Notes: generated by a model not told the origin, from the sequence alone. DNA of 64,000 nt from Capitulum mitella (GCA_030062745.1 CP099844.1:8145551-8209550); one strand, 5' to 3'. Positions 52,601 to 62,319 are shown, counted from the stretch's first letter. A program made the numbers and translations.

Positions 52601-52678
52601 CTGGCGCGCCAGCACCGAGGCACGGGCAGGTGGACGTCCCTCAGGTACTGACTGCACAGGATCACCACCACCATGGTC
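40554..52678 (-). CDS. SLC23: SLC23 family nucleobase/ascorbate transporter, N-terminally partial gene span (9 exons)
   Basis: Coding exons on the minus strand, in order: 52546-52678, 52054-52155, 51440-51593, 50112-50251, 44519-44666, 43969-44048, 41619-41760, 41146-41257, 40554-40695. All borders are GT-AG and all phases join to 383 residues and a TGA. Recognisable motifs: [103 protein letters not shown] and YDLPFGM. The family transports ascorbate or nucleobases across the plasma membrane with a 14-helix fold. The usual length is about 550-650 residues, so roughly the first 200-250, including the first helices, are missing. The NAT signature is present with Glu in first position. The conserved TM8 Glu (IIESIG) is present. 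The C-terminus TRV fits a PDZ ligand. A transposon sits in each of two introns. Confidence 0.94.
40696..41145 (-). other. SLC23 intron
   Basis: A 450-nt intron of moderate GC. No feature is seen. Confidence 0.5.
41146..41257 (-). CDS. SLC23: SLC23 exon 8 in window
   Basis: It encodes [20 protein letters not shown] followed by [23 protein letters not shown] and YDLPFGM are family hallmarks of the cytoplasmic segment after the last helices. Phase is 2 nt in and 2 nt out; the donor is GTGCGT. Confidence 0.93.
41258..41618 (-). other. SLC23 intron
   Basis: A 361-nt intron with CCAGGGA-type short repeats at 41,400-41,620 (CACCAGGGATTCTGG, CACCAGGGACGCC, CACCAGGGATGCC). No gene. Confidence 0.5.
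41619..41760 (-). CDS. SLC23: SLC23 exon 7 in window
   Basis: It encodes [20 protein letters not shown] followed by [20 protein letters not shown] and [17 protein letters not shown] and MFVGG are strongly conserved. The segment from LYVLL to LDNTIP is a late transmembrane helix. The donor is GTGAGG. Confidence 0.95.
41761..43968 (-). other. SLC23 intron containing a TTAA element
   Basis: This 2.2-kb intron holds family 1 copy 2 at 42,333-43,537. The remainder has no feature. Confidence 0.6.
42333..43537 (+). mobile_element. TTAA-flanked MITE-like element, family 1, copy 2
   Basis: It starts TTAACCCGTCCCCGACTGGG and ends CGACGGTCGTGCGCGGGTTAA-like, 1,205 bp including both TTAA. The terminal inverted sequence begins TTAACCCG at both ends. 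TTAA at each border suggests a non-autonomous piggyBac-type element, although TTAA could be part of the terminal repeat. It has no transposase frame. It contains several AGGTCA/TGACCT half-sites (42,471-42,520). Confidence 0.88.
43969..44048 (-). CDS. SLC23: SLC23 exon 6 in window
   Basis: It encodes [20 protein letters not shown] followed by SIFFAL. The [16 protein letters not shown] segment is nearly identical across animal SLC23 proteins as I recall them. The acceptor is TTATTACAG and the donor GTAAGA. Confidence 0.95.
44049..44518 (-). other. SLC23 intron
   Basis: A 470-nt AT-rich intron. No feature is seen. Confidence 0.5.
44519..44666 (-). CDS. SLC23: SLC23 exon 5 in window
   Basis: It encodes [20 protein letters not shown], then [20 protein letters not shown] and [21 protein letters not shown] and the P-E/D-P-[IV]-x-G motif are conserved. 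The two Met-rich hydrophobic stretches are transmembrane helices, unusually Met-rich for the family. The donor is GTGAGG. Confidence 0.94.
45588..47549 (+). mobile_element. Inner hAT-like non-autonomous element, nested
   Basis: The left end CAGGCGCGGATCCAAAGG and the right end (minus strand) CAAGGGCGGATCCAGGATT are inverted repeats. Flanking 8-mers are ACGAGGAC at 45,580-45,587 and ACGAGGGC at 47,550-47,557, matching at 7 of 8. It sits wholly within the outer element, so it is the younger insertion. No coding frame is recognised. Confidence 0.88.
45640..47225 (+). repeat. Degenerate short-period array (GGCCCCTGAGACNGNCAGAG type)
   Basis: The interior of the inner hAT-like element consists of strongly diverged repeats of roughly 30-40 bp, each with a CCCCTGAGAC-like core followed by a CCAGAGGGCC-like stretch. 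The order is irregular, and dozens of diverged copies fill about 1.6 kb. Confidence 0.75.
48853..48960 (+). mobile_element. hAT-like element end (fragment)
   Basis: It starts CAAGGGTGGCGGAAGTGGGG, then GGGCAGGAGGG, and continues to ACTATGTTTCTG and a C run. The same arrangement, more complete, occurs in reverse orientation at 61,085-61,191, so these are two copies of one family's end. No opposite end or target duplication was found. Confidence 0.55.
49190..49640 (+). repeat. About 145-bp tandem repeat, three units
   Basis: Copies begin near 49,191, 49,331 and 49,476, each with GGCCTCACNGAATGGAC, GGCCTGCGCTNAACCG, GGGGNCCCGGCTTAGGTCCG and ACCGATTACACTCAAA in that order. A broken fourth start follows near 49,626. 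Confidence 0.85.
50112..50251 (-). CDS. SLC23: SLC23 exon 4 in window (NAT signature)
   Basis: It encodes [20 protein letters not shown], then [20 protein letters not shown] and AIGITK. The NAT signature [QEP]-N-x-G-x4-T-[RKG] is met by [10 protein letters not shown] at 50,112-50,141. The first residue is Glu; vertebrate ascorbate transporters have Pro there as I recall. The donor is GTGGGC and the exon ends in phase 0. Confidence 0.95.
50252..51439 (-). other. SLC23 intron
   Basis: A 1.2-kb intron with a small hAT-like MITE at 51,033-51,180. Otherwise AT-rich, with no feature. Confidence 0.5.
51033..51180 (+). mobile_element. Short hAT-like MITE, about 150 bp
   Basis: The left end CAGTCGCAGCCAAGGGGGTC with GGGCCCAGGCCCCCCTTAGG after it resembles the outer hAT-like left end at 44,929 (CAGTGGCGTAGCCAACGGGG, then GCCATGCCCCCCTGGAGG). 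The right end CCTTGCTGCGCCCC is inverted to it. No target duplication is clear. Confidence 0.55.
51440..51593 (-). CDS. SLC23: SLC23 exon 3 in window (TM8)
   Basis: It encodes [20 protein letters not shown], then [20 protein letters not shown] and [11 protein letters not shown]. The IPYPxQWGxPT motif, and the TM8 motif with its substrate-site Glu ([10 protein letters not shown]), are diagnostic. The donor GTGCGC follows the first G of a Gly codon. Confidence 0.95.
51594..52053 (-). other. SLC23 intron with short GAGCTC-type repeats
   Basis: From about 51,820 to 52,045 a degenerate repeat of about 30 bp appears (GGCACGTCCTGAGCTCTGAG and variants). No gene. Confidence 0.55.
51820..52045 (+). 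repeat. Degenerate minisatellite, CACGTCCTGAGCTCTGAGTGG type
   Basis: Seven or so imperfect copies of CACNTCCTGAGCTCTGA lie at roughly 20-37-bp spacing, ending just before the donor of the neighbouring exon at 52,054. Confidence 0.75.
52054..52155 (-). CDS. SLC23: SLC23 exon 2 in window (TM6)
   Basis: It encodes [20 protein letters not shown] followed by [14 protein letters not shown]. This matches the helix and the ARTD...R loop between the TM5-6 region and the RLPYP exon. Phase is 0 at both ends; the acceptor is GCCACAG and the donor GTGAGC. Confidence 0.9.
52156..52545 (-). other. SLC23 intron
   Basis: A 390-nt intron with a 12-bp A run at about 52,390 and, at about 52,470-52,495, AAAAATCCTGGGCGCCACC, which resembles the right end of the hAT-like elements. 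Confidence 0.5.
52546..52678 (-). CDS. SLC23: SLC23 exon 1 in window (internal exon)
   Basis: It encodes [20 protein letters not shown] followed by [20 protein letters not shown] and KLFP. FSQYxRNVxFPxP and the xxxKxFP end are conserved in the family. It begins with one base completing an upstream codon, so at least one more 5' exon must exist. The acceptor is GTTGGCAG and the donor GTGAGT. Confidence 0.92.
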
Positions 52679-52739
52679 CTGCCAACACAGAACACGCCTC
52701 TGCACCGTTCCGCGAATGCTGCCCGAAAAGAATCAGATC

Positions 52740-52819
52740 GTCATCGCTCCGCAGAGAGAGTAAATGTCTGTGGGGAGTTCTACATGTACTGGATGCACAT
52801 CATGAACAATACCATGGTC
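52740..52819 (-). pseudogene. SLC23: Decayed duplicate of the SLC23 exon at 52,546-52,678
   Basis: About 140 bp upstream of the intact exon, the minus strand reads TGTCGGCAG, then codons for TMVLFMMCIQYM, matching [12 protein letters not shown] of the intact exon, followed by TAG at 52,780-52,782. The acceptor and the GGACCATGGT start are preserved. After the stop the similarity fades. A tandem exon duplication that decayed is the likely reading; use as an alternative exon would truncate the protein. Confidence 0.6.
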
Positions 52820-52902
52820 CTGCCGACAAGAGAAATCACTGAACATGTTCCAAGGTGTGCGTGGTCGACGGGCTACCGGTACCACCATTCCGTTGCGGAA
52901 GA

Positions 52903-54067
52903 TTTTAGGGCAAATGCTCGTATCGCAGAAGTTCGCCGGACAAAAGTTTGTCGGACTTAAAGTTCGCCGGACAAAAGTTCGTCGTGCAGAGGTTTGTCGT
53001 GTAAAAGTTCGTCTAGGGCCAAAACTTCATCTCCGACAAAAGTTTGTCATGAAAAGGTTCGTCTAGGGCAAAAGTTCGTCAAGGGTAAAAGTTCGTCGAG
53101 GAGAAAAGTTAATCTGGAGCAAAACTTCGTCTTGAAGAAGTTCGTCTGGAGGAAAGTTTGCCTACCTTAGCACAGCCGTCTACCCTTCCTTCCAGCCTAA
53201 CCTTCATAAAAGAGAGTTTAAAAAAGACTCACGCCGCGTCCAACATCCGCAAAAAACGAAGTCAGCGTCCATCAAATCAAATCAATGACGGCATACTGTT
53301 GGTGTGAACCGGGAGACTGAGCATTTTTATGGACTCACTGATGGAACTCGCCCAAAATGACTGCAGGGGCGAGTGGGGGAGCCCATTATTGCCAGTGAAC
53401 GCTCACAGTCTATCGCAACATGCCGTCCGTCACATCCGTAATCTAAAAGTGGTGACATGAAAACCTGACGCTTCGGTCTGTCATCAAACCGAAGTCGAAA
53501 GCGATGAAAAATCTCTAGTCTTGACGGACGTCAACACAAATGACATACGAGGTGTGAACTGGCTTTTAGTAGCAGTTCCCGAGACAAAAAATGTAACGCC
53601 ATCACGGTCGCCCTTGGTAGCACTCGCCTGTGACTTGGGCAGATAAATGTGGTTCGCAGTGGCTAAAGCGGAACAGGTTGGATTGGGATCAGTTCCGGAT
53701 CCGCCCACGAAGAAACAGAGCCTCATTCACCACCATGATTCCACTAGCTGTCGGCTGACAGATGACAATTTGTCATGACTACATCTTCATTGCCCTTGAG
53801 GACCTTCGTGCGAGAATCACATGACACGGACAGGCAGGCTTTTTCCTGGACGGACTTTTCCCTGGATGAACTTTGGTCCTACACGAACGTTCGTCCTAGA
53901 TCAATTTATGCGAGATGAACTTTGGACGAACTTTGTCCAGACGAATTTTCGCGAGACGAGCTTTCGCCCTCGACGAATTCCTGTGTGGCAAGCTTTCGCC
54001 CTTGCGAATTTTTACCCGACGAACTACTGCCCTAAAAGCTTAGGTCCGACGAACTTCTGCCCGAAAA
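52903..54067 (+). mobile_element. Foldback-like element with tandem-repeat inverted arms
   Basis: The left arm (about 52,915-53,175) is made of units of about 16-18 bp, AAAAGTTCGTCNNGGGC. The right arm (about 53,830-54,060) is the same in reverse complement. Outermost termini are TTTTAGGGCA on the left and TTTTCGGGCA (minus strand) on the right. CCGTTGCGGAA at 52,890-52,900 and CCGTTGCAGAA at 54,068-54,078 look like a target duplication, 10 of 11 bases. The 650-bp centre has no recognisable coding region. Foldback elements of Drosophila have this arrangement (family knowledge). Confidence 0.82.
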
Positions 54068-55682
54068 CCGTTGCAGAATGTCGCAATATTTTCACCAGTG
54101 CAAGCTTTGCCAGGTGGTCAGCAACTACGTAGGTATCATAAGAAGAATGGATGACAAATCAGTTTCTTTCCAGTTTTTAGATCCGAGATATCGCTGTCGT
54201 TTTACGTAATAGTTGCACCTACTACTGAGACATCGTTGTGCTGAAGTCAGGGACGGCGAACTGCATTTTCGGCTGGGGGGAGGGTGCGTTCTATCGGACC
54301 AACGGCCGACCTCATCTGGGTTACTCTCTCCCTCCCCCCAAAAAAAACTGAATTTCGTTCGTTTTGCTATTGCCCGGTTTTCCGTTAAACAAACAGACTT
54401 TTCCCCAGGTTTTGGCGCTGGTGTACATTTGCCTTCTCTAAAATGCATGGATTTTTCCAGGTCTGTACCCACTAACATTTTCCACGTCTTTGTCCTTGGG
54501 CATCCATTTACATAATGACGAATGATGCAAACTCCTGTCTCTTATGTTGTTTGCGTTTGCAATACGAATTCAGCATTATTATAATGAACTTTTGTAAACG
54601 GTTGAAAGACAGTTTCCTGGCATAACATTAAATTAGAAGTCGAAGCCCAGTACACAAGGATGTACACGGAAACGCAATCATTATCTCAAGCACTTGCCAA
54701 AGCAGCTTTGCCCAGGGTCTCGTCTAACATTTTAACTGGGGGGCTTAGCCCCCACAGTGAAGTCGCCAACTCCCCCCCCCGTCAACGCAAAACCAGGTAA
54801 CTGGGGGGTGGGGTCAATTGAAATGTTCAAAATCATGAAGTATGAAACAGGTCTTCTGCGGAGACGTAGCTTTTTTAAATGCGAAATCATTGCAGAAATG
54901 CACAATAAATACCGGATTTTCTGTGGCCCCATAAGAATTTTCCAAATGCAAAGTCACTGCAAAATGGCTCGTCCATCAGTTTTCCGTGCGATTAAACCAC
55001 AGGTGGCATTGTATGGAAATAACATACGATAATACCACTGTTATGCTGCAATGACACCGAAAGGGAAAAACCGGAAACAGTGCAGTCGAGCTATGAGGGG
55101 AAAAGGGCGGGATAGATAGTAGGCTAGAGGCAAAAAAAAAAACAAGATCCAAAAAATATAACTATCTTCTACGCAGCCATATCCCAAAAACCAACACTGC
55201 TGTAATCCTAAGTGGTCTACTTCTGAAGAATTTACTTTTTTAAATCATGCATTTTGCCTTGAATATGACCGTTCTTCGCAACTAACTGCCTTCTCATGAA
55301 GCATAAGCTCGTTTTAGCCACACAGTGAAATGACCTTAAAGCTCACTGAAATGCAAAATGACCTGATATTAGTGCCCTAAAATCAGCCACTTTCTTAGGA
55401 GCGTAATCAGGTACATTGGGATGACTTATTTGATTACAGCGAACGAACACAAATCATCGAATAAGATGAATAACGGCGGGCGGAAATTTCGAACGGGAAA
55501 ATAAGAAATGCCGGATATCAATGTAGGGATTGAGGTGGAGAGCATGGAATGAGAAAACATCAAATGTAAAATGTTCAACGTAAATATCGAAGCAGTATAA
55601 ACGCGAACCCGCCACATACTAAATGATTGATGACTGAATGACAAAACGCCGGGGAAGGAATCAATAACTCATCGATTGATAT

Positions 55683-56903
55683 TTAACCCGTCCACGACTG
55701 GCGGGGGGGGGGGGCAGTTGACTGCCCCCCTGAGGTTTTTCTGGGGCTGCAAGAGAACGAACAAACACAGAGTCATGAAACTTTCTGTGCCTTTTGCTTC
55801 ATCATTTTACACCTTGTGTCACAGTTTTGAGCTAAGGTCAAGTCAGGTACTTTTCCCAGGTCAGGTCAAACGGACCTATGTCAAAAAAAGTTTAGCGCCC
55901 TGTAACTTTTTCGGAAAACAAGATATCACAATAATACTGTCAGGAATTAGTGATCTTAATTGATGCAACAAATCTGCCATTTCGGATTTTTCGGAATTTT
56001 CCGGGTCATTGACCTAAGGTCAGGCCCATTTTTAAGACATGTCGTTTTTCGGAAATTGACGGAATATTTCATAACATTTTTAGTGTGGAGTCAAGCAGAC
56101 ATCTAGTTACCGCCATTGGGCAAAGTATCAATGACTTCCAGCCATTGATCTGAGGTCAGGTCACGAATAACTGTTGTGAGCCAAAATGTACCACCGTCAA
56201 AACCGGCGATGATTTACTCAGAATGGGTAGAAATTTGGCAGAACTGGCTTGCATAGACGTAAGTAATATCAGGAATCTCAAAAAGTTTGAAAAAGTAGCA
56301 TATTTTGGAAATAAACGGGCTCTCGCGAATAAAGCTCTGCCAACTGTGTAGATTAGTAACTAATGAGTTTTTTCCAAAATCTGAGCATGAAAAACCATCA
56401 CAAGAACCACTAAGATCCATAAAATGTACATGCATAGGCTTTTCTCGCAAAAATAGAGGAACGCTACAATTCGTTCTTGTCGATTTCTTACTGCATACGG
56501 CTGCGCCACACGCTGACAGCCGACGCGAAAATTGGTATGTCTTTAACTCCACGTTTCGGCGTATATACTGAACAAATCTGAGAAATTAGGTGTGTATCGG
56601 CATTTGCGGACCTTTACTGGTGCCTTTAACTATGCGTCATTAGTCACAGCCCTTGAGATTCAGGCCATTTCTCAGTCTCATGCAGTCGGCTATGAGAAAA
56701 AAACTATATAGGACGTAAATTGCTTACATATTATCTAAAACTAAAAATGAGACCAGTTTCGAGCTCTACTCGTCACACGCTCTCCAACGGCGTGCTTATT
56801 TTTATCGTGCGACCAACCGTTCGTGAGTTAGAGGGGGCGGTCAACTGCCCCCCCCCCCCAGGCGCGCATGATCGAAACTGACCGACGGTCGTGCGCCGGT
56901 TAA
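55683..56903 (+). mobile_element. TTAA-flanked MITE-like element, family 1, copy 3
   Basis: It starts TTAACCCGTCCACGACTGGC with a G run and the palindrome GGGGGGCAGTTGACTGCCCCCC-like, and ends CGACGGTCGTGCGCCGGTTAA-like, 1,221 bp. It aligns with copies 1 and 2 along their length. No coding frame is present. Confidence 0.88.
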
Positions 56904-58647
56904 TTGAACGATATCGCAATACGGACAACTAGTAACGCACGGGCACTGACTTTTCCCTAAAACTGTGCGGAGGCAAACCTTTCCATGGTTTACACATCTT
57001 CCAGGTGTCTTCGCTCTTTAGCTAAAACTGAAATTAATATTCCGATTGCCTCAGGGGGTCACTGAACTGAACCGACTAGACACAGACCCTGGTTGCACCG
57101 CTGGACCTGATGGCGTGGGTGCAAAAATGCTGGCTTTTCATATCATATAGGGTAGAGGGTTTGGGTCCTGGGCGTCGAAAAATTGCCCATCCTCTTTTCC
57201 CAGTAGTCTTTTGAAGACAACCTGAGACTCCTGTTACCAGGGATCTTTCGCCTGATAATAACGCATGGCAGTGGATAAGAAAACGTTTTTCCAGCGTCTC
57301 GGATAGAACAACCGTAGAACGTACCGCCGACCTCCGGCGACGGCCCGCGCTGATTACTGCATCTGCCAACGACAGTCAGCTTGGGAAGAGCTTGAATTCC
57401 TCCCGTGATTTTGACGGACTGAAGTCCTGACCACCTCGCCACTACGTTTATGTCTTGGTATAATCTTCATCCTTTGAGAAATCAAGTTGTTACATATTGC
57501 CCCACTCCATGGTTTGTAAAGCAAAAGTTGGTCATTCTATAACAGCCTATGTGCGATGCCCGTCCCTAGCACGATGATATAAAGTACAACCTCGTGATTA
57601 TATGTTCATCCCATAGTTCGTCCCGCAATATTTTTCCGTTCCGATAAATATCGCTACTAGATATTTATCCATATTGCACATCTTGCCGTTCCAAGTTTTC
57701 CTGTTTGATATTCATGTCTGTCGACAGTTACCCTGTTTAATGCTTTGGTTCTGACATTTCGTTTTCAGGATTTGTACACTCGATGTTCCACCATACGGCA
57801 ATTTCGGGGTAACTGTGTCATCCCTAGTTCTGACGATAAACGCGGGCTAGAAATCAATGATGTATGGTAAAAGGCATATATAAATCACATGGGACATGAA
57901 AGAGATGTGATCAGTTTTTACAGCTTCTTATCCTAACCGTCGCTGATATCTCCTGCAGGTGATCTAATGATGTATTGCTAAGTTTATTGATCATGACGCG
58001 GAGTCTACATGTCTACACTCATTTCCTTGCAAGCACCGTGCGTTCGGTCATTGTCTTATCCTTATCATTACTGATTTTTCATGCGGTTGTTTTAATGCTT
58101 CATTGGTCGTGACGCGGAGTGTCTCGTATCCCTTTGCATTTCACAGCGCCATCATTTCAAGGGGTCCCTGTGTCTTACGAAACCGTCTCCACCCTCGTAA
58201 TCACTCACATATTACTTTGCGGACGCTAGCGATTTGTGAAGCTAGGAACACCCATAGGAGCACAGTCTCGTCTAGATACCCACCGATGAAAGCAAATCTA
58301 CCGCAAGGAAGATAGCGCGCTTCTTGTTACATACTGAACGAGAAGTGTCGGTGACAGTCCTGTACGGAAATTCTTAGCTCCTGTTCGGGACGTGGTCGCT
58401 ACACACTACACAGAACACAGAGTTCGTAACATGGAGCAAAGAAAGACTGTATGAGCCTACATGTCTCATAGAAATGACGTCAGAACATCTAAAAATGCAC
58501 TTGTGAATCATTCAGGTGTTCCTATCGTCACAAGGACCACAACCAGTTCAGCAATGCGGCAACGTATTGACATGTGTCATTGGCTTAGCCAGACTGGGAT
58601 CGTCCCTCCGAGTTTTGCGGAAGTTGACTTTTGACTAAAGTTTTGCA

Positions 58648-59860
58648 TTAACCTTATTCCCGGAGGGCTAGACGGTATGGTCGATTCCCGGCAGGGGGGC
58701 CGGATTCGGCCCCCCCCCGAGATCTCGAGGACTACTGGTCCGATTTCATCACAACAAACGGCAATCGATTTGCCGTGACGTGAACTACATTTTTATCAAA
58801 AGAAATTTTCCAAAATTTCAAAATTTGTGGATACAGGGGGGCAAAAATGTCCAAATGGGGGTACTTTTCGACTTCTTATAACTCCGTTGTTTATCGACCG
58901 ATTTCGATGAAACTGGCATGAATCGAGAGATGATGGATAGGGCTTTTACCATGGGTACACAAATCTGAAATTTTGGGAAAATTCATGGGCGTTCACAGGG
59001 TTTAAAAATAGGAAGATTAGTTTTCTAACAACTGAATGAGCAAAAGACGCAAACACCTTTTTTGGCTTCTGCTAGTCATGTTATACTAAAGAAGTACAAA
59101 TCGCATTACAATGTTTGTATAATGTTAGCATAGGCGGTGCCAGGGACATGAAAAAGGGGAACTGTCATGGTCGCCCGTTTATCAGATCAACTTGTGACCT
59201 TTGACCTTAAATGAACTCCAGTGACCGTGGAGTCACTTGGAAGGATCTCATGTGCATTTAATATTATCTGTAAACGTTTTCAATCATTTGAATTCACTCT
59301 ATTTCAAAAATTTCATTTTATGGCTATTGCGATATATGGTACGCGCACTGACATTTTAGGTCATAGCTCCGTGACCTGACCTGATATCAAGCTGAAACTT
59401 GGTACACAAGTAGAGGTCATCCTTCTACGTCATATATATTCCGAGTTAGGAATTTGAAGAAACGGCGCCGAAATTACTGCAAAAAAACAAATTTTAACTT
59501 TTGACCTTGACCTGACCTTGCAGAATGACCTCAGATAAACAAAATCGCATTTGCACATTGCCCAACTATTTAGCTATACATTCATAGAAAGTTTTAAGTT
59601 CTATCTTTAAAACTCTGTATTTGGCAGACATTTTCCTTTTACCCTCAACATGGCCAAAAATGGCATGAGGTGCCTCCCAGAAACGTTGCCTGGCTCCGCC
59701 CCCTAAGCAAAATAGAACTCTGAAATTTTGTCACGGCACGTCGAAAGAATAGTTAGGAAAAGTGACCAAGTTTTGTAAAGCTGCGTTAAAAAGCCTGGAA
59801 TTGGCAAGCAAAAAACCCGTGGGGGGCGGACTCGGCCCCCCCTGCCGGGAATAGGGTTAA
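58648..59860 (+). mobile_element. TTAA-flanked MITE-like element, family 2
   Basis: The left end TTAACCTTATTCCCGG and the right end (minus strand) TTAACCCTATTCCCGG form a 16-bp inverted repeat with one mismatch. TTAA is at both borders. Inside each end is a G/C palindrome (GGGGGGCCGGATTCGGCCCCCC on the left, split here only by its centre). A 26-bp insertion repeats TTCCCGG on the left. Length 1,213 bp, with no transposase frame. Piggybac-type ends begin CCY after TTAA, which fits. Confidence 0.85.
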
Positions 59861-61084
59861 AAAGGTGTGGTAAAACTAAAAAGCTCGATAAAGTCGTGCA
59901 TAGTTACTGGGGCCGGTTTTGTGAAGAAATCACACCATGTTAAATGATGTTATTGTGTCAATGATGTCCCTTACTTTATGTAATATGCGGTTACCATACG
60001 CATTATGTAGCAGCACATTGTTACCTATCGCACGTCTGTCTTCCGAGCTGTGCATTTACGACATTATCCAAGGGACATGGCTCCGCTTTTGTAAGAATGT
60101 TCTTGGTACATATGTGACCCGCAAAACTGCACCTTAAGGTCAATGATGCCATCTGGGGCAAAATACAGGGTCAATTTTGAACTGGTGGGGGTCAAAACAT
60201 AGGGCTGGTGTGGTTTAAACGGGGCTATGGCTCATGAGAAGGTCTACAATAGGGAAAAACTATCTTTCGCAGGGCAAAAATGCATGATTTGAAAAGATCA
60301 GTTCCACGTAGCGAACCACTCTAAGAGAACACAAAAATGTTGCCCCTAGGGGCCACATTAACGTATATGCCAATTTTCCAATTTGATTTCGTTTTTACAC
60401 CACGTAGTAGGCAGGTGTTACTGGAATACCAAGCTTTCAGATCTGACCCGACAAGTAAAAATTCCTTAGACGAGACACTGGCCTTGGCTGTTCCCCCCCC
60501 CCCCACACACATCATGTAATGATCCCAGCACCAAACTTCTGACATGTAGGACGGAGCCATCTTGTCAGAGTGCCCAAAGGATTAACAATCAGTACCATGC
60601 CCACCACCATTACGCATGATGTACAAAAACGAATCTCAACATACAGTAAGCTGATTGACGCTAAAAGCACATAGGTCTAATGTGTAATAAATATAATATA
60701 GTTTTCCTCACAGGGCTAATGTTAACTTTCCAAAAAGTGGGGCCATGGCCCGTCCTCTTCCTTACCCCTGATTCTACGCCCATGTATTAATGTCCACAAG
60801 AACGGTTATATTCCTTTTTATTGACGTCACCATTGATGCAAGACTGCAGCGTACACTTGTGCTGATTACCCCTGAAATCATCGCCGGAATTCCGCGTCTT
60901 GGAGTGGGTGCCGATTTTATTTATTTTCTTTCCATCAAATTTAATGACTGCCGTATCTGAAGTGCCTTCGGATTTGTACTAGATTTTGCGAAAACATTCA
61001 TCGTCCGTCGCCTTTGCTCCCACAATGATTTTTTACTTTCATTTTTAAAAACGGAAAGGTCGATTTTTTGCGATTTTGCTTACT

Positions 61085-61191
61085 GAAGTTACAGAAATTT
61101 CTGGAGGGGGGGCAAGAACATAGTTTTGCCTCCCAGCCATCAGACTGGGGAGGTAATGCCCCTCCTGCCCCCCTTTTCCGCCGTCTCTGGC
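61085..61191 (-). mobile_element. hAT-like element end (fragment, reverse)
   Basis: Read on the minus strand from 61,191: CAGAGACGGCGGAAAAGGGG, then GGCAGGAGGGGCATTACC, on to ACTATGTTCTTG and a C run. It parallels 48,853-48,960. The opposite end and target duplication were not found. Confidence 0.55.
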
Positions 61192-62319
61192 TGAAGTATA
61201 ATTATGCTAAGCTAAAAACGCAGCTCTGCCATCGCAAGCCGAAAACGGCGACTGTGCGGCTCAGCGCAACTGCCACTCAAAGGAAGCAACTAAGTGGTGG
61301 CAGCTGAGCAAGTGCAGCCTACACCGACTGAGGAGGAACAAGTGGAACCGACTGAATGTCGGTGCAGCTTTGAGTCACCTCCATCAGCTGAACGACGGAA
61401 ACTGAGACACTTCCACCTACGAAACGGCGGAAGCCGAAAAATGGAAGAAGACTACGAGAAACATAGTACCTTTCTTTCATGGATTAAGATTAGGTTTCGT
61501 GGAAAATTCTTTTGTTCCCATCCGTTAGGCGTATTTGAGGTCTGTCCTAAGGAAAAAAATGAAGTTTTTCTCATCGACGGGTTCAATATTTTTTTCGCGG
61601 TCAAGCATCTGCAACACAAAACCTTGCGAGCCTTGAAATCTTCTTTATACTTTTGAAAGGCACTGGCACATGGCAAAGAACGTGATGATTTTGTACGTAA
61701 AAAAATTTGTTATGGAACGTGCTACCCTCCAGCGTGGGTTTGGACTGAGCAGCCCCCAAATTTGAGCCTGCAAGGGAGTCCGTATTTGTGACAAGTCTGA
61801 TAATATGGATAATATCCGTAGCACCCAAATGTGTTTATAACAAACCTTCATTTCTGACCTTGCCTTCTACATGCAGTTTAGGAGGATGAGCTGCTTTGGT
61901 CCCAAATGTCATATCCCAATTACCAAACAGCAAGAAACACAAAATTATAGCGCATAAAACTCAAAACAAACCTGTCGATAGTGATGCAGTCGTCGAGGGG
62001 CGAAGTGCATCTCACTGAACGTAATGATCATACCCATGGATAAAAACTGCCCACCTGACGTTTACTGACTGATTTGACGTACAACGACCATGACCTAAAT
62101 CTGAATCCGGGTTGACATTATGTTCGAAAATACCTACTTCATAGTTAATTGCCCAATCAAGCGCACGCCCGAGTCCCAGTCTGGCGTCCCAAGTTGGGTG
62201 TCTGCCGGCAGACAGCCGACACATTCTTCTTGTCCTGCTTAGATCTGGCGCTGGAAAGCTAAATGCGCAGACCGGCGTGATCCTTCGTTTGGCGCCAGCT
62301 TCCGAGAATTTCCCACTGG

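Noticed and set aside
57076..57442. Open frames of about 100 codons on the minus strand, checked as upstream SLC23 exons
   Set aside because: No hydrophobic helix and no SLC23 motif.
60720..60790. CCCCTGATTCTACGCCCATG as a further hAT-like right end
   Set aside because: It resembles the outer element's right end (GGCTACGCCCATG), but no left end or 8-bp duplication was found.
61294..61656. 120-codon open frame on the plus strand
   Set aside because: Plausible composition but no family recognised, no splice partners, and it follows a hAT-like end; not enough to call a gene.
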